A stretch of 64,000 nt of DNA from Microstegium vimineum. Taxonomy: Eukaryota; Streptophyta; Magnoliopsida; Poales; Poaceae. Location of the stretch: contig CM039128.1 of assembly GCA_022036555.1 (NCBI GenBank), positions 22,708,171-22,772,170 on the forward strand, in the 5' to 3' direction. Below the pieces are notes generated by a model, which saw nothing but the letters and a program-made list of their open reading frames with translations, had not been told where the DNA came from and ran no database searches. Numbering within the stretch: the stretch's first letter is position 1; each line of letters starts with the position of its first letter. This document shows, piece by piece, positions 54,474-64,000 of this stretch. The translations under genes and the position numbers were made by a program.

Positions 54474-56279
54474 TGTTTTCTATAATTGATGAAACCTAAA
54501 GTACTAACCTAGCTCTAAGTGATAGAGTAGGTCTAGTACACACATGGAAGATGATGAAAAGTGATGGAGCAATCAAGGAAGCTAAATGGTGCAAAGATCT
54601 CACACTTGGAGAAGAAGGAGAATGGAAAGACCCTAAGCTAAACAAGGCAAAGGTATATGCTAGGGCTTTTCTTTTAGTGGTCAAGACACCAAGTGGGTGT
54701 GATCACATTTAGGTTAGACAACCGTACTATTAAGAGGGGAAATTCAAAAGTGATTGCGGTTTGTCAAGTGCCACTAGGTGTTATCTATATTGCATGAGCA
54801 TTTAGGACCTAGTGAGATACACCATGCTGAATTGACAAGTGAAACATGCCAAGGAAATCTCACCTAAGTGGATACTTAGTGCTTGGCAACTTAGAGCAAA
54901 GGTGGAAGAAGTAGAGACGCACAGAAGGCGTCGGACGCTGAAGAAAAGGCGTCGGACGCTGTTCAACGCAACGGACGATAGCGTCGGACGCTGGGACTAT
55001 GAACCCCGAGCGTCCGTCGGCCACAGAGAAGCTCCAGAAGAAAACTCAAAGCGCACCGGATGCTGAGGTGCAGCGTCCGTCGGATCGACGGAGCGTCCAG
55101 AAATATTTTCTTGGAATATTTTCACAAACCCGAGAGCGAGGAGTTCGCGTCGGACGCTGAGGCGCAGCGTACATCGCAAAACATCGGAGCGTCCGTCGGG
55201 GCTTCCAGAGAGCTCTACAGAGGGGCAGTTTGAAGAAAGGGGTCGGATGTTGGAGGTCAAGCGTCGGACGCTGGCGACAGAGCGTCTGTCGCCCGTGAAG
55301 CAGCCCAACGGCTAGTTCTGACAATGCGTCGGACGCTGGCGACGGAGCGTCCGTCGCCCCCGTGAAGAGCGTCTGTCGCCAACTTAACAGGGCAATGACT
55401 AGTGGACTTTGAGGGGGTCTATAAATATGTGTTGGCCGGCTAGGGGATCTCTCTCTCGCACATTTGAACATCTTGAGACTCCTTTTAGTTGAGCAAACTC
55501 CCTCCCACTCATCTCCATGCTTGGTTAGTGAAAACCCAATAGAGATTGAGTGATCCAAGTGCATTTCGCATATAGCTTGCATCTAGTGGCACTTGGGAGG
55601 CGTTCTCGCTGCGGATTTCTTGTTGCTCTTGGTGATTGCCATCACCTAGATGGTTTGGAGCAGCGGTGGTAGATCGAGAAGCTTGGTGATTGTGCTTCGT
55701 CGACTACAAGTTGATTGTGAGGGGTTCTTGTGCCTTCCCCGCGGGAGATCGCAAAGGTAACTCTAGTGGATTGCTCGTGGCGTTTTCAATAGCCTCATCT
55801 TGTCTTGGTTATGCGGCACCCGGTGACGGGTTTGGCATGTGAGGCCAATTAGTGCTTGAACCTCCAAGTGAGTGTCTTGCCACAACGGGTACTAGCTAGT
55901 TGGCAAACTAGTGAACCTCGGAAGAAAATCAAGTGTCAACCATTGTCTCTTGGGATTGATTGGTTTCATTGGTATTCACTTGATTGGTTCATCCCCTACT
56001 ACTCTACGGCGGTATAATCACCTTTCCCATCTTTGCATTACCTTATTCATATTTGTCCTAGTATATTAGGTTGTGCCTTGAGGGCTACTAGAATTGAGTA
56101 GGAATTGTGTGATCATAGAGCTTATTAGGATAGAAATTGTGGTTAGGTGGCTTTGCATCCCCTAGTAGGCTAGTGCAAGTCTAGCTTCGCTTCTTAGTTA
56201 TCTAACTTGTTGTTGAGATTGTTTTTAGTTTTCAAATTAGGCTATTCACCCCCCTCTAGCCATCACTTAGGACCTTTCA
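54474..56279 (+). repeat. Ty1/copia solo LTR, 1806 bp, inside Athila protease
   Basis: It starts TGTTTTC and ends GGACCTTTCA. CTAG is present on both sides (54470-54473 and 56280-56283), and one copy of CTAG joins the Athila frame exactly. The last 65 bp match the LTR tail of the copia element at 57164-57227, so both belong to one SIRE-like family. It carries an array of palindromic GCGTCGGACGCTG motifs at 54928-55380 and a TATA box 'tataaatatg' near 55420. Confidence 0.85.
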
Positions 56280-57163
56280 CTAGGAGAGAATTAGCTAATG
56301 ATTTAGACATAATGCAAACTCCTATGACAGGATCGTAAAGAGAGTCTAATTTGGCTCTATCGATCTGACAGGGAATGGTGGTAGAGGAAAACAGAATTCT
56401 AATTGGTTCGGATGAAGATTCGGCCTCTTCTAACCACTCATTGCTCATGATAGATGCCAGCTCTTGAACCGTCTCCTGAAGATATGCTTCTTCTATAAGA
56501 CTAGGGATGTGGCGATTCGGAGCTTTTCGAGTAGAAGACTTCTTTTGCACAGATTGTTTCGAGGCATTTCCAAAATTGGAAAATAAATCAGCCTCGGTAT
56601 CAAGGGGGAATTCCAAGGGATGAATTTCTTCTTCCCTTGGTGGTTCAGGTTCGATAGCAAGATTTTGAGGTGTAGAGGGAAAATTTTCGGCTATCGATGT
56701 TGTTTCTTCTCTCGAGGTTGGTTTTTGTTCTTCCGCGGGTCCCTCATAAATATACGTTAGTATAAGGGGTGTTATCAAGAATCTTCATGAGAAGACTCTT
56801 CCCTGCACTAATGGGTAAACAAAGGAAGGCTCCCCCGGAAGATATGTCAAGAAGTTGTGCAGAATCTCTGCTAAGACCGCCATAAAAATGTTGTAACATT
56901 GTAGGCTCGGTTATAGCGAGATCAGGGCCTGAAGATACTAGATCTGTCAGACGGGCCCATGCATCACCTAGAGATTCTTTCTCTTTCTGCGAGAAATTGA
57001 TGATCTCTTTTCAAAGACGAATGACGCAAGGGATAGGGAAGAATGCCAAACATAACTTAGGCATCAATTTTTCCCAATCTCCTTTCGCGTCATCTACGTG
57101 GCGAACGTACCAATGTTTGGCTATTCCCATTAAGGAGAATGGAAATAGCTTCCACTTAAGAGT
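56280..57163 (-). pseudogene. Athila gag C-terminus and protease start
   Basis: In 56779-57163 broken minus frames give gag text ('KLFPFSLMGIAKHWYVRH', 'INFSQKEKESLGDAWARL'). Frame 56263-56778 holds an acidic linker and the protease beginning: 'IRILFSSTTIPCQIDRAK', 'LYDPVIGVCIMSKSLANSL'. It stops at the solo LTR. The upstream gag and the 5' LTR are lost at the junction with the copia element near 57164. Confidence 0.75.
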
Positions 57164-57227
57164 TTGTTTTTAGTTTTCAAATTAGGCCATTCACCCCCCC
57201 CCTCTAGCCATCACTTAGGACCTTTCA
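57164..57227 (+). repeat. Copia LTR tail
   Basis: Matches the last 65 bp of the solo LTR (56215-56279) up to the end 'acctttca'. The left side joins Athila gag sequence directly. Confidence 0.85.
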
Positions 57228-57229
57228 AG

Positions 57230-57241
57230 TGGTATCAAAGC
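57230..57241 (+). other. Copia primer-binding site
   Basis: TGGTATCAAAGC lies two bases after the LTR end, near the initiator-methionine tRNA site. Confidence 0.85.
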
Positions 57242-57286
57242 TAGTACACACCGTTGATTTGAGGCTTAACAACCTACGGTGTGAAG

Positions 57287-59293
57287 ATGGCTCATATCAA
57301 CAACATGAAGAAACCACCCAAGTTTGATGGCTCAAACTATGGCTATTGGAAAGTCATGATGGCCGCTCATATCAAGTCAATTAGCCGGAAGGTTTGGCTT
57401 GTGGTGGACAAGAAGTTTGAGGTAGTGAATGAGGCGGCTCCCACTCCTCAAGAGGAAGAAAAGTTGCAACACAATGATATTGTTCTAAGTGCTATTCATG
57501 AGGTGCTTGATGAAAAAGTGTTTGAGCAAATCAAGAATCTTGAGAGCGCTCATGAGGCTTAGAAGAAGCTAGAAGAATCATTTGAAGGCACTCAAGCCAT
57601 CAAAAGTGCTAAGACATATATCCTCAAAGAAAAGTTTGCAAGCTTCAAGATGAAGGATGATGAGAATGTGCCAGAGATGTTTCATAGGCTACAAGTGTTA
57701 GTCAATGATCTCACGACCCTTGGTGAGAAGCTTGAGGACAAGGACTTTTCTCACAAGTTCTTGAGAAGTCTCCCATCTCAGTTTGAGACTCTTGTGACCT
57801 TGATTGTGAGAGGTGGATTGGACACCGTGGCTCCTAATCAAGTCTTAGGAGATGTGATGACACAAGATGCTTACCGGGACAACAAAGAAGAAGATGTCAA
57901 GAAAGAGGACAAGAAAGATGAGAAGAAGAAGAACATAGCTTTCAAAGCTACGTCATCTCACAAGAGAAAGGGCAAAGCCAAAGTTGAAGAATCAAGTGAG
58001 GATGAAGACTCAAGTGCTAGTGAGGTTGATGAAGAAGAAATGGCTCCCTTTGTGCGAAAATTTGGAAGATTCATGAAGAAGAAGGGCTATCATGCAAGAA
58101 GGAAGAGAACATCTTCCAAGAACTTTGATGAGACAAGGAAGTGCTTCAAGTGTGGAAGCTTTGATCATCTCATTGCTCATTGTCCATACAATAGTGACAA
58201 GGATGATGATGATCACAAGAAGAGAGACAAGAAAGAGAAGAAGCCCACCTTTGACAAGAAGAAGAAGAAGGGGTATTCTCACATAGTGACATGGGATAGT
58301 GACTCTTCATGTGATGATGGTGATCAAGAGAAGAAGACCACTACCAAGAAGAAGGATTTTGCAAGCATTGCAATGAGGGACAAGATCTCTCTATTTGACA
58401 CTCCATCATCATGCTTCATGGCTAAGTCCACTAAGGTACTTTCTCATTATGAGAGTGAGAGTGAGAGCGATAGTGATAGTGAGGAGCCCTCAAAGGAGGA
58501 ACTCATGGACATGCTTGAACAAGCTAAGGAATACATAGATAAGAAGAGGAAGGAATGCAAGGAATTGCGCAAGACCAATGTGGCTCTTGAACAAAACCTT
58601 GATGAGGTCGTAGCATCTCATGAGAGGCTAATGGAATCCCATGAGAAGCTAGTGAAGTCTCACACTAAGCTTGAAAGAGCTCATTCCTCTCTCTTAGATC
58701 AAAGTAAGAAAGATATTGTTCAAACATGTGACATGGGAGTTACTTGTGATATTCTTGATGAATCATTTTATGCTCCTATCATTGTTGCTCCCACTAACCC
58801 CTCTTGTAGCACTACCAGTTCTACTTCATCTACTACTGATGGTTTCACTTATGATGCCTCACTAATGGTGGAAAATGAAACCCTCAAGAAGGAGGTTACA
58901 AAGCTCAATCACTCCTTAGCTAAGGCTTATGGAGGTGAGGACCACTTGCTTATGTGCCTGGGTAGCCAAAGAGCTTCTTGCTACAAAGAGGGATTGGGCT
59001 ATACCCCCAAGAAAGGCAAGGCCGCCTTTGTTCCTCACAAGACTCGTTTTGTGAAGAACACCAGTAGCTATTGCAAAAGTTGCAAGCAAGTTGGTCACAA
59101 TGAGCAAGCATACAAGAACAAGAAGGCCAAGCAAGATATATCCTCTATTAGAGTTGATTCATTATATGTTCTTTCCAAGGGTACTAATGGTGTTCATGCC
59201 AAGTTTGTTGGTGCACCATGGATGGCTTCCAAGAAGTCCATTTGGGTAACAAAATCCTTGGTAACTAACCTTGGAGGACCCAAGCAAGTTTGA
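57287..59293 (+). pseudogene. Copia gag (long, SIRE-type), one stop
   Basis: ATG 57287 begins 'MAHINNMKKPPKFDGSNYGY', the usual copia gag opening. The gag core spans residues about 1-200 ('FRHL'-like 'MFHRLQVLVNDL', 'KFLRSLPSQFETL'). A Lys/Glu-rich stretch and a zinc knuckle 'CFKCGSFDHLIAHC' follow. Next come Ser/Asp/Glu-rich and coiled-coil sections ('LMESHEKLVKSHTKLERAH'). A second knuckle-like motif, 'CKSCKQVGHNEQAY', has Tyr where the last Cys should be. The TAG at 57560-57562 replaces a probable Trp in 'HEA(W)KKLEE'. The frame ends at 59293, 50 bp before protease. Confidence 0.85.
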
Positions 59294-59340
59294 GACCTAA
59301 AAAGAACTGATCTCTCTTGTAGGTCAATTAAAAAGCCGGA

Positions 59341-59790
59341 GGGAGGAATTGGGTGCTTGATAGTGGGTGCACTCAACACATGACCGGAGATGGAAGAATG
59401 TTCAACTCAATCAACCAAGATAGTGATCATGGCTTTGATAGTATAACTTTCGGTGACAATGGCAAAGGCAAGGTGAAAGGGCTTGGAAAGATTGCTATCT
59501 CCAATGATCTAAGCATTAGCAATGTGCTTCTAGTTGAAAGGCTTGAGTTCAACTTATTGTTGGTGGCACAATTGTTTGATCTCGGTTTCAAGTGCATATT
59601 TGGAGTGGAGGATGTGGAAATCATAAGTGCGGATGGGTCAAACATGATCTTCAAGGGATTTCTGTATGAGAACCTTTATCTTGTGGATTTCAATGCTAGT
59701 GAGACTCAACTCTCAACATGTCTCATCACCAAATCTAGCATGGGTTGGCTATATAGCATAGAAGGCTTGGACATGTTGGCATGCAGCAAT
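59341..59790 (+). pseudogene. Copia protease
   Basis: The plus frame has the catalytic triplet in 'WVLDSGCTQHMTG' and continues 'ITFGDNGKGKVKGLGKIAIS', 'NVLLVERLEFNLLLVAQL', typical of copia protease. A shift of two bases near 59757 separates it from the integrase zinc-finger region. Confidence 0.85.
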
Positions 59791-61146
59791 TGAACAAACT
59801 AGTCAAGCATAATCTTGTGAGAGGCTTGAAAGATGACTCATTTGAGAAGGACAAGATATGTAGTGCATGTCAAGCCGGAAATCAAGTTGTCAACACTCAT
59901 CCAAAGAAGAGCATCATGAGTACAAGCAAAACATTTGAGTTATTGCACATGGATCGCTTTGGACCAACTACATATGCAAGCATTGGTGGAAACAAGTATG
60001 GACTTGTGATAGTGTATGACTTCACAAGATACACATGGGTATTCTTCTTAAGTGACAAGAGTGACACATTTGATATCTTAAAGTCATTTGTCAAGAGGTG
60101 CCAAAATGAATTTGAAATAACTATCAAGAGAGTTAGAAGTGACAACGGGAGTGAGTTCAAGAACACAAGAGTTGATGAACTTTGTGATGACTTTGGGATC
60201 AACCATCAATTCTCTCCAAAGTACACTCCTCAATCCAATGGGATAGTTGAAAGAAAGAATAGAACTTTGATTGACATGGCAAGATCAATTCTAAGTGAGT
60301 ACAATGTTAGTCATTCCTTTTGGGCCGAAGCTATCAACACAGCTTGCTACTCTAGCAACCGTCTCTATTGTCATGGAATGCTTGAGAAGACTCCATATGA
60401 GCTATTAAATGGAAGAAAGCCAAATATTGCTTACTTTCGGGTATTTGGGTGCAAATTCTATATATTGAAGAAAGGCACAAGGCTAAGAAAGTTTGAAAAG
60501 AAATGTGAAGAAGTATTCCTACTTGGTTACTCTACATCAAGCAAGGCTTATAAAGTGTGGAACTTGTCTAGTGGAATTCTTGAGGAAGTTCATGATGTGG
60601 AATTTGATGAAACTCAAGGTTCTCAAGATGAACAAGAGAACTTGGATGATGTGAGAGGTGACAAGTTTGTCAATGCAATGAAAGATATGGATATTGGTGA
60701 CATAAGACCAAGACAAGTGCAAGATGAAGATAAAGATCAAGTGACCATTCCCTTACAAGAAGAAGCTAGTGGCTCTCCAACTCAAGATCAAGCAAGTGCT
60801 AGTGAAGCTCAAGGTCAAGATCAACAAGAGGCTAGCCCATCATCATCTCAACTGAATGCTCAAGATTCCCACATGCAAGTGCTCCAACCAACCAACATTG
60901 CAAGAGATCATCCTCTAGATCAAGTTATTGGAGGCATTCAAAGTGGTGTTCAAACAAGATCAAGATTGGCTTCATTTTGTGAGCATTACTCTTCTGTCTC
61001 ATCATTTGAGCCAACAAAGATTGGTGAAGCTTTGAAGGATGTGGATTGGATAAATGCTATGCATGAAGAACATAACAACTTCACAAGAAATCAAGTTTGG
61101 GAACTAGTGGATAGACCAAGAAATCACAATGTCATTGGAACCAAAT
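59760..61146 (+). pseudogene. Copia integrase
   Basis: It begins with the pre-integrase zinc finger ('HRRLGHVGMQQLNKL' and 'CSACQAG'). The catalytic residues are kept: Asp in 'LLHMDRFGPT', Asp in 'RSDNGSEFKN' and Glu in 'PQSNGIVERKNRTL'. 'NGRKPNIAYFRVFGCKFYIL' marks the C-terminal domain. A long Gln/Asp/Ser-rich linker leads to reverse transcriptase ('DWINAMHEEHNNF', 'WELVDRP'). It inserts element DNA into the host genome in intact relatives. Confidence 0.87.
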
Positions 61147-61339
61147 GAGTATTCAAGAACAAGCAAGATCAAGATGAAATAGTGGTGAGAAACAAAGCAA
61201 GACTAGTTGCACAAGGGTACACTCAAGTAGAGGGTCTTGACTTTGGGGAAACGTATGCTCCGGTGGCAAGATTAGAGGCAATAAGGATTCTATTAGCCTA
61301 TGCTTGTGGACATAACATCAAGTTATACCAAATGGATGT
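61147..61339 (+). pseudogene. Copia reverse transcriptase, N-terminal fragment
   Basis: A TGA at 61147-61149 stands where copia elements have the Trp of 'TKWVFK'. The frame continues '[20 protein letters not shown]' and '[17 protein letters not shown]', ending in 'LYQMDV' where element E begins. The catalytic YVDD box and RNase H would lie beyond E, outside the window. Confidence 0.87.
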
Positions 61340-62397
61340 TGTTGACACCGTTTTTCGGCACGTGTCAAATGAGCTAAGACTTGCACAAATCGGTGGTCAT
61401 TTTCTATCAGCATCGGGAAGTCATCGGTAAAATTTACCGATGAGAGTGCTGCGAAAAGGTTAAGTCTGTTGCCAATGGAAGCTGGACGTTTCTTGTCGAT
61501 AAGGGTATTGCTGATAAGGGTGTTGCCGATGAGAATTGGATGATTCTTGCCGATAAGAATTAATTGGTGAAGACAAGTTACCAGAGGTATAAGGTTGCCG
61601 ATCGGGAAGTGTTGCCAATGCCGATGGGCATGGAATGCCGATGGGTACAGGGTGACATGGCGGTTGACGTCAGCAAGGGACTGCCGGTGACGAAAGAAGG
61701 AAATCGCAGACTAAAGGAGTCTGTCGATGGAAAGTTTTCATCGAAGAGAGGATATAAGGAAACTGGTGATTTTATACCAGTATTGTTATAGTAGTTTGAG
61801 TCTGACTCTTGCACGAGTCGTTTGTTTCCTTTAAAATAGGGGTGTCTGTTTAGGAAAATAATATTGTTATTTGGGTCCGACTCCTGCGCGAGTCAGTTAT
61901 TTCCTTTAAAGTAGGAGTTTTGTTTAGGAAAGGTACGAGTCGTGTCTCTGTACAACTCTCCATGCGGGAGTATAAATATGTGCCCAAGGGCTGCGTGTAA
62001 ATATATATCAATCATATCAAAAACAAATCAATTTACTCTTATTCTACTTTTACTGCAATTTATCCTTTTTGCATTAGTCTTAGTTTATCTACGAGTTCTT
62101 CAAGCTTCAACGGGCTGCATCATCTTGATCTCCGTCAAACCCTTGTAAGTCCGCGTGGGAGTACCTCTGAGCTTTGACATCTGGGCGCATCGCTGTTGTC
62201 TCGTTCAGCTCTGCTCTAGTTATCCTGATCAAGTTTGAGTCTTGGCATCCGGGCGTATCGTCGTTGCTCTGTTCAGATTTTTTTCTAGTTATCGTCCTTG
62301 TCGATTAACTGGTCAAATCGACTGGCACACCCTCGGATATCGAATTTCGGGTATAAGCCCGAGGTGTTCACAGATCTTGATGCTTTTTGTGTCAACA
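61340..62397 (+). repeat. Element E 5' LTR, 1058 bp
   Basis: Starts TGTTGACACCG and ends GTGTCAACA. It shares with the element C LTR the many TGCCGAT motifs and the TATA region 'ggagtataaatatgtgccc' (near 61970). Confidence 0.9.
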
Positions 62398-62404
62398 CCT
62401 CTTT

Positions 62405-62421
62405 TGGCACGCTCGGTGGGA
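62405..62421 (+). other. Element E primer-binding site
   Basis: TGGCACGCTCGGTGGGA follows the LTR end by seven bases, as in element C. Confidence 0.75.
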
Positions 62422-62448
62422 CTCGATTATACAAATTATACATCTATC

Positions 62449-64000
62449 ATGGGTGATAACTCCGACGTTAACCAAAGGAACGTCATTGAAGTCTCTGAGC
62501 CGATCTAAAAGATGATCAGAGGCTGGCTATGGAGCGGGCTATGGACGAGTGCAAGAAATTGTATATGAAGTCCTTCAGCCTAAGCAGGAGCGGCGAAGAA
62601 ATCCAGAAGCAAGATCCTCCGTTGCCACGGCAGGTCACGTATGACGCCAATCCTGGTAAGTTACAAGAGATGGTTAATTCTGCCTTAAATCAAGCATTAA
62701 TTAGCCACTCCAATGTGTTGTCCAATACTGTCTACAATGCTGTTATGCAATCATTCAAAGAAGGAAATGCACCTCAATATGTTGGTCCAGCATATCATCA
62801 ACCTAGATCGGCATCTATAAACCCATTGGCAGCCCCCAATGGCGTCTTCCACTCCCGTGGATCCATCTGCCGATGTGGCTACACTGCCAAGGCCGAGTCC
62901 TAAGAGCGTCACCAAGCTTAGTACAGATCTAGTGGCGTCGGCAATGTCGGGACCTGCTATCCAGAGTCATCCAGCCTCTGTCAACTGGTGGGGTTACAGT
63001 ATGCCTTCAAATCCATCTGCTGGTTCTAATCTGGTGCAGGGAGATAGTTCAGTTTGGAAGGGCTCTATGGCGTCGACAATGCAATCACAGCCGGCAATCC
63101 CTATGATGCATTATTCTACGCCCTCTCCAACTATACAAGTGCCATCAGAAGATTTCCAAGTGATTCCTAAAATACCTCTGATGCCACCATCGGCAAGCTC
63201 TATGTCGAGGCAACAGAACATAGCAGCTGGAAGTCAACCTATGCTGATTAATCCTCAAGTCGGAGTGTTAGCATATCAAGGTGGCCAATTTATTAATCAC
63301 TCCAAGGTGCAAGAGCAGCAGGCGCCGGTTAGCTATAGCCATCGGTAAGTCACATGTCGATGATTTATAATCCTGGATGGACTAGTCAACCACTGGTTTA
63401 ACAGCCTGGCGTACCAATGTATCAGTATGGAAGTCCAACCAACACTCAGAGTGGACCAGCGGTACAGCAACCGATGAACATGATGACTCAACCTAATCCA
63501 TTAAGTGTGCAAAACTATCCATCGGTAAGTCAGCCGATGCATGACGTCCAGATGACTGGTGCTGCGCCCGTGACTACTCCGCATCATCTTCTACCGATAC
63601 CTGAAGGGGCGTATCAGCCGGCTCCACCAGTCAACAACCAGCCAATGAGTCGGCAAGAGCGGGATGCATATTGGACCGATAAGATCGCCGAAGTGATGAA
63701 GGAGCAATTCGGCATTAAACCCAAGGTTAATACATATTCTTATCGGACACCGTATCCTCCAGTATATGATTTGATTCCTCTCCCAAATCGGTACAAGGTG
63801 CCGGATTTTACTAAGTTCTCTGGCCAAGACAACACGTCAACGATGGAGCATATCAATCGCTTCATTATCCAGTGCGGAGAAGCTGCCAGCAAAGAGGAAC
63901 TCAGGGTGAGATTATTCTCATCATCACTGTCTGGATCGGCATTGACATGGTTTATATCGTTGCCTCCAAACTCTATAATTACATGGGCCGATCTAGAGAG
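62449..64000 (+). pseudogene. Element E gag, continuing past the window
   Basis: ATG 62449 starts 'MGDNSDVNQRNVIEVSE'. A frameshift near 62508 and others near 62830 and 63345 split the Gln/Pro/Ser-rich N-terminal region. From about 63600 the core is readable: 'NNQPMSRQERDAYWTDKI', 'YPPVYDLIPLPNRYKVPDF', 'FIIQCGEAASKEELRVRLF', 'SGSALTWFISLPPN'. This is the conserved retrotransposon gag domain. It runs off the window end. Confidence 0.82.

Larger units (their letters stand above)
36298..57163 (-). mobile_element. Athila-lineage Ty3/gypsy element, host of element D and a copia solo LTR
   Basis: Minus-strand order: gag (56280-57163), protease (split by the copia solo LTR), reverse transcriptase and RNase H, integrase (split by element D), a post-pol ORF (39464-40236), polypurine tract and 3' LTR. 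The Athila assignment rests on the integrase tail ('KMQISELEEWSDKAYHNARIY', 'HGKLKSKWEGP'), the reverse transcriptase text and the extra ORF after pol. The 5' LTR and start of gag are not in the window; the copia element at 57164 abuts gag. Stops and frameshifts show that it is inactive. Confidence 0.85.
57164..61339 (+). mobile_element. Ty1/copia element, SIRE-like lineage, 5' LTR nearly lost
   Basis: Order: 64 bp of LTR tail (57164-57227), primer site, very long gag, protease, integrase, and the first part of reverse transcriptase, cut by element E at 61340. The integrase-before-RT order is that of copia. The large Lys-rich gag with a coiled coil and the PBS type suit the SIRE/Maximus lineage. 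Only a few defects exist: TAG at 57560-57562, a small frameshift near 59757, and TGA at 61147-61149. Confidence 0.87.
61340..64000 (+). mobile_element. Element E: Ty3/gypsy, Tat-like, same family as C (5' part)
   Basis: 5' LTR (61340-62397), primer site, and gag up to the window edge. Insertion in copia reverse transcriptase; the preceding five bases GATGT (61335-61339) are the candidate target duplication. LTR, primer site and gag start agree with element C, but E keeps the gag core that C lacks. Pol should lie to the right of the window. Confidence 0.88.

Noticed and set aside
54916..55380. CRISPR-like array
   Set aside because: Motifs are only 11-13 bp, irregularly spaced, in both orientations, and lie inside a plant LTR.

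Overview
This is nuclear DNA from a grass (Poaceae), probably from a transposon-rich intergenic or pericentromeric region. The evidence is the set of elements: Tat, Tekay/Del and Athila Ty3/gypsy elements, SIRE-like Ty1/copia elements, small TTA-flanked MITEs and a Mutator-like element, together with a GC-rich plant calmodulin-like gene. The species cannot be named from sequence alone. Lineage names come from protein motifs read by eye, not from a search.

Layout: 1-476 is the tail of a copia LTR lying against element A. Element A (477-17137, minus, Tat-lineage gypsy) keeps its 5' LTR, gag-protease and a decayed pol. It is split by element B (3096-15669, minus, Tekay/Del-like chromovirus with 4.1-kb LTRs, one truncated), and its reverse transcriptase also carries a 307-bp MITE. 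17138-20924 is mostly unassigned AT-rich DNA. A broken EF-hand (calmodulin-like) gene lies at 20925-21241. Element C (21356-33703, plus, Tat-like gypsy) follows it. C has lost most of gag and pol, carries a 4-kb solo LTR in its gag, and bears on the opposite strand a five-exon plant-mobile-domain gene with its own TATA box. 33704-36297 holds two MITEs, a 1.1-kb Mutator-like element with a perfect 9-bp target duplication, and a double hairpin.

From 36298 to 57163 lies an Athila gypsy element on the minus strand. It is interrupted by element D (41474-51935), a young non-autonomous LTR element with 3.58-kb LTRs, a leader ORF, gag and a protease-like domain lacking its catalytic triad, and by a copia solo LTR (54474-56279). 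A SIRE-like copia element (57164-61339, plus) has lost nearly all of its 5' LTR. It is interrupted in reverse transcriptase by element E (61340 to the window end), a fuller relative of element C.

Insertion order can be read from the nesting: Athila before D and the copia copies, copia before E, A before B. Target duplications were found for the MITE in A (TTA), the solo LTR in C (CCGAT), D (TTCTA), the copia solo LTR (CTAG), one Harbinger-type MITE (TTA) and the Mutator-like element (TTCTATTTT). No tRNA, rRNA or CRISPR array was seen. Most stop codons that break the elements are explained by C-to-T (or G-to-A) changes, as expected of methylated, silenced repeats. The most interesting signals are the spliced antisense gene in element C, the gag-protease-only element D, and the recurrence of family-specific palindromic motif arrays in several unrelated LTR elements.
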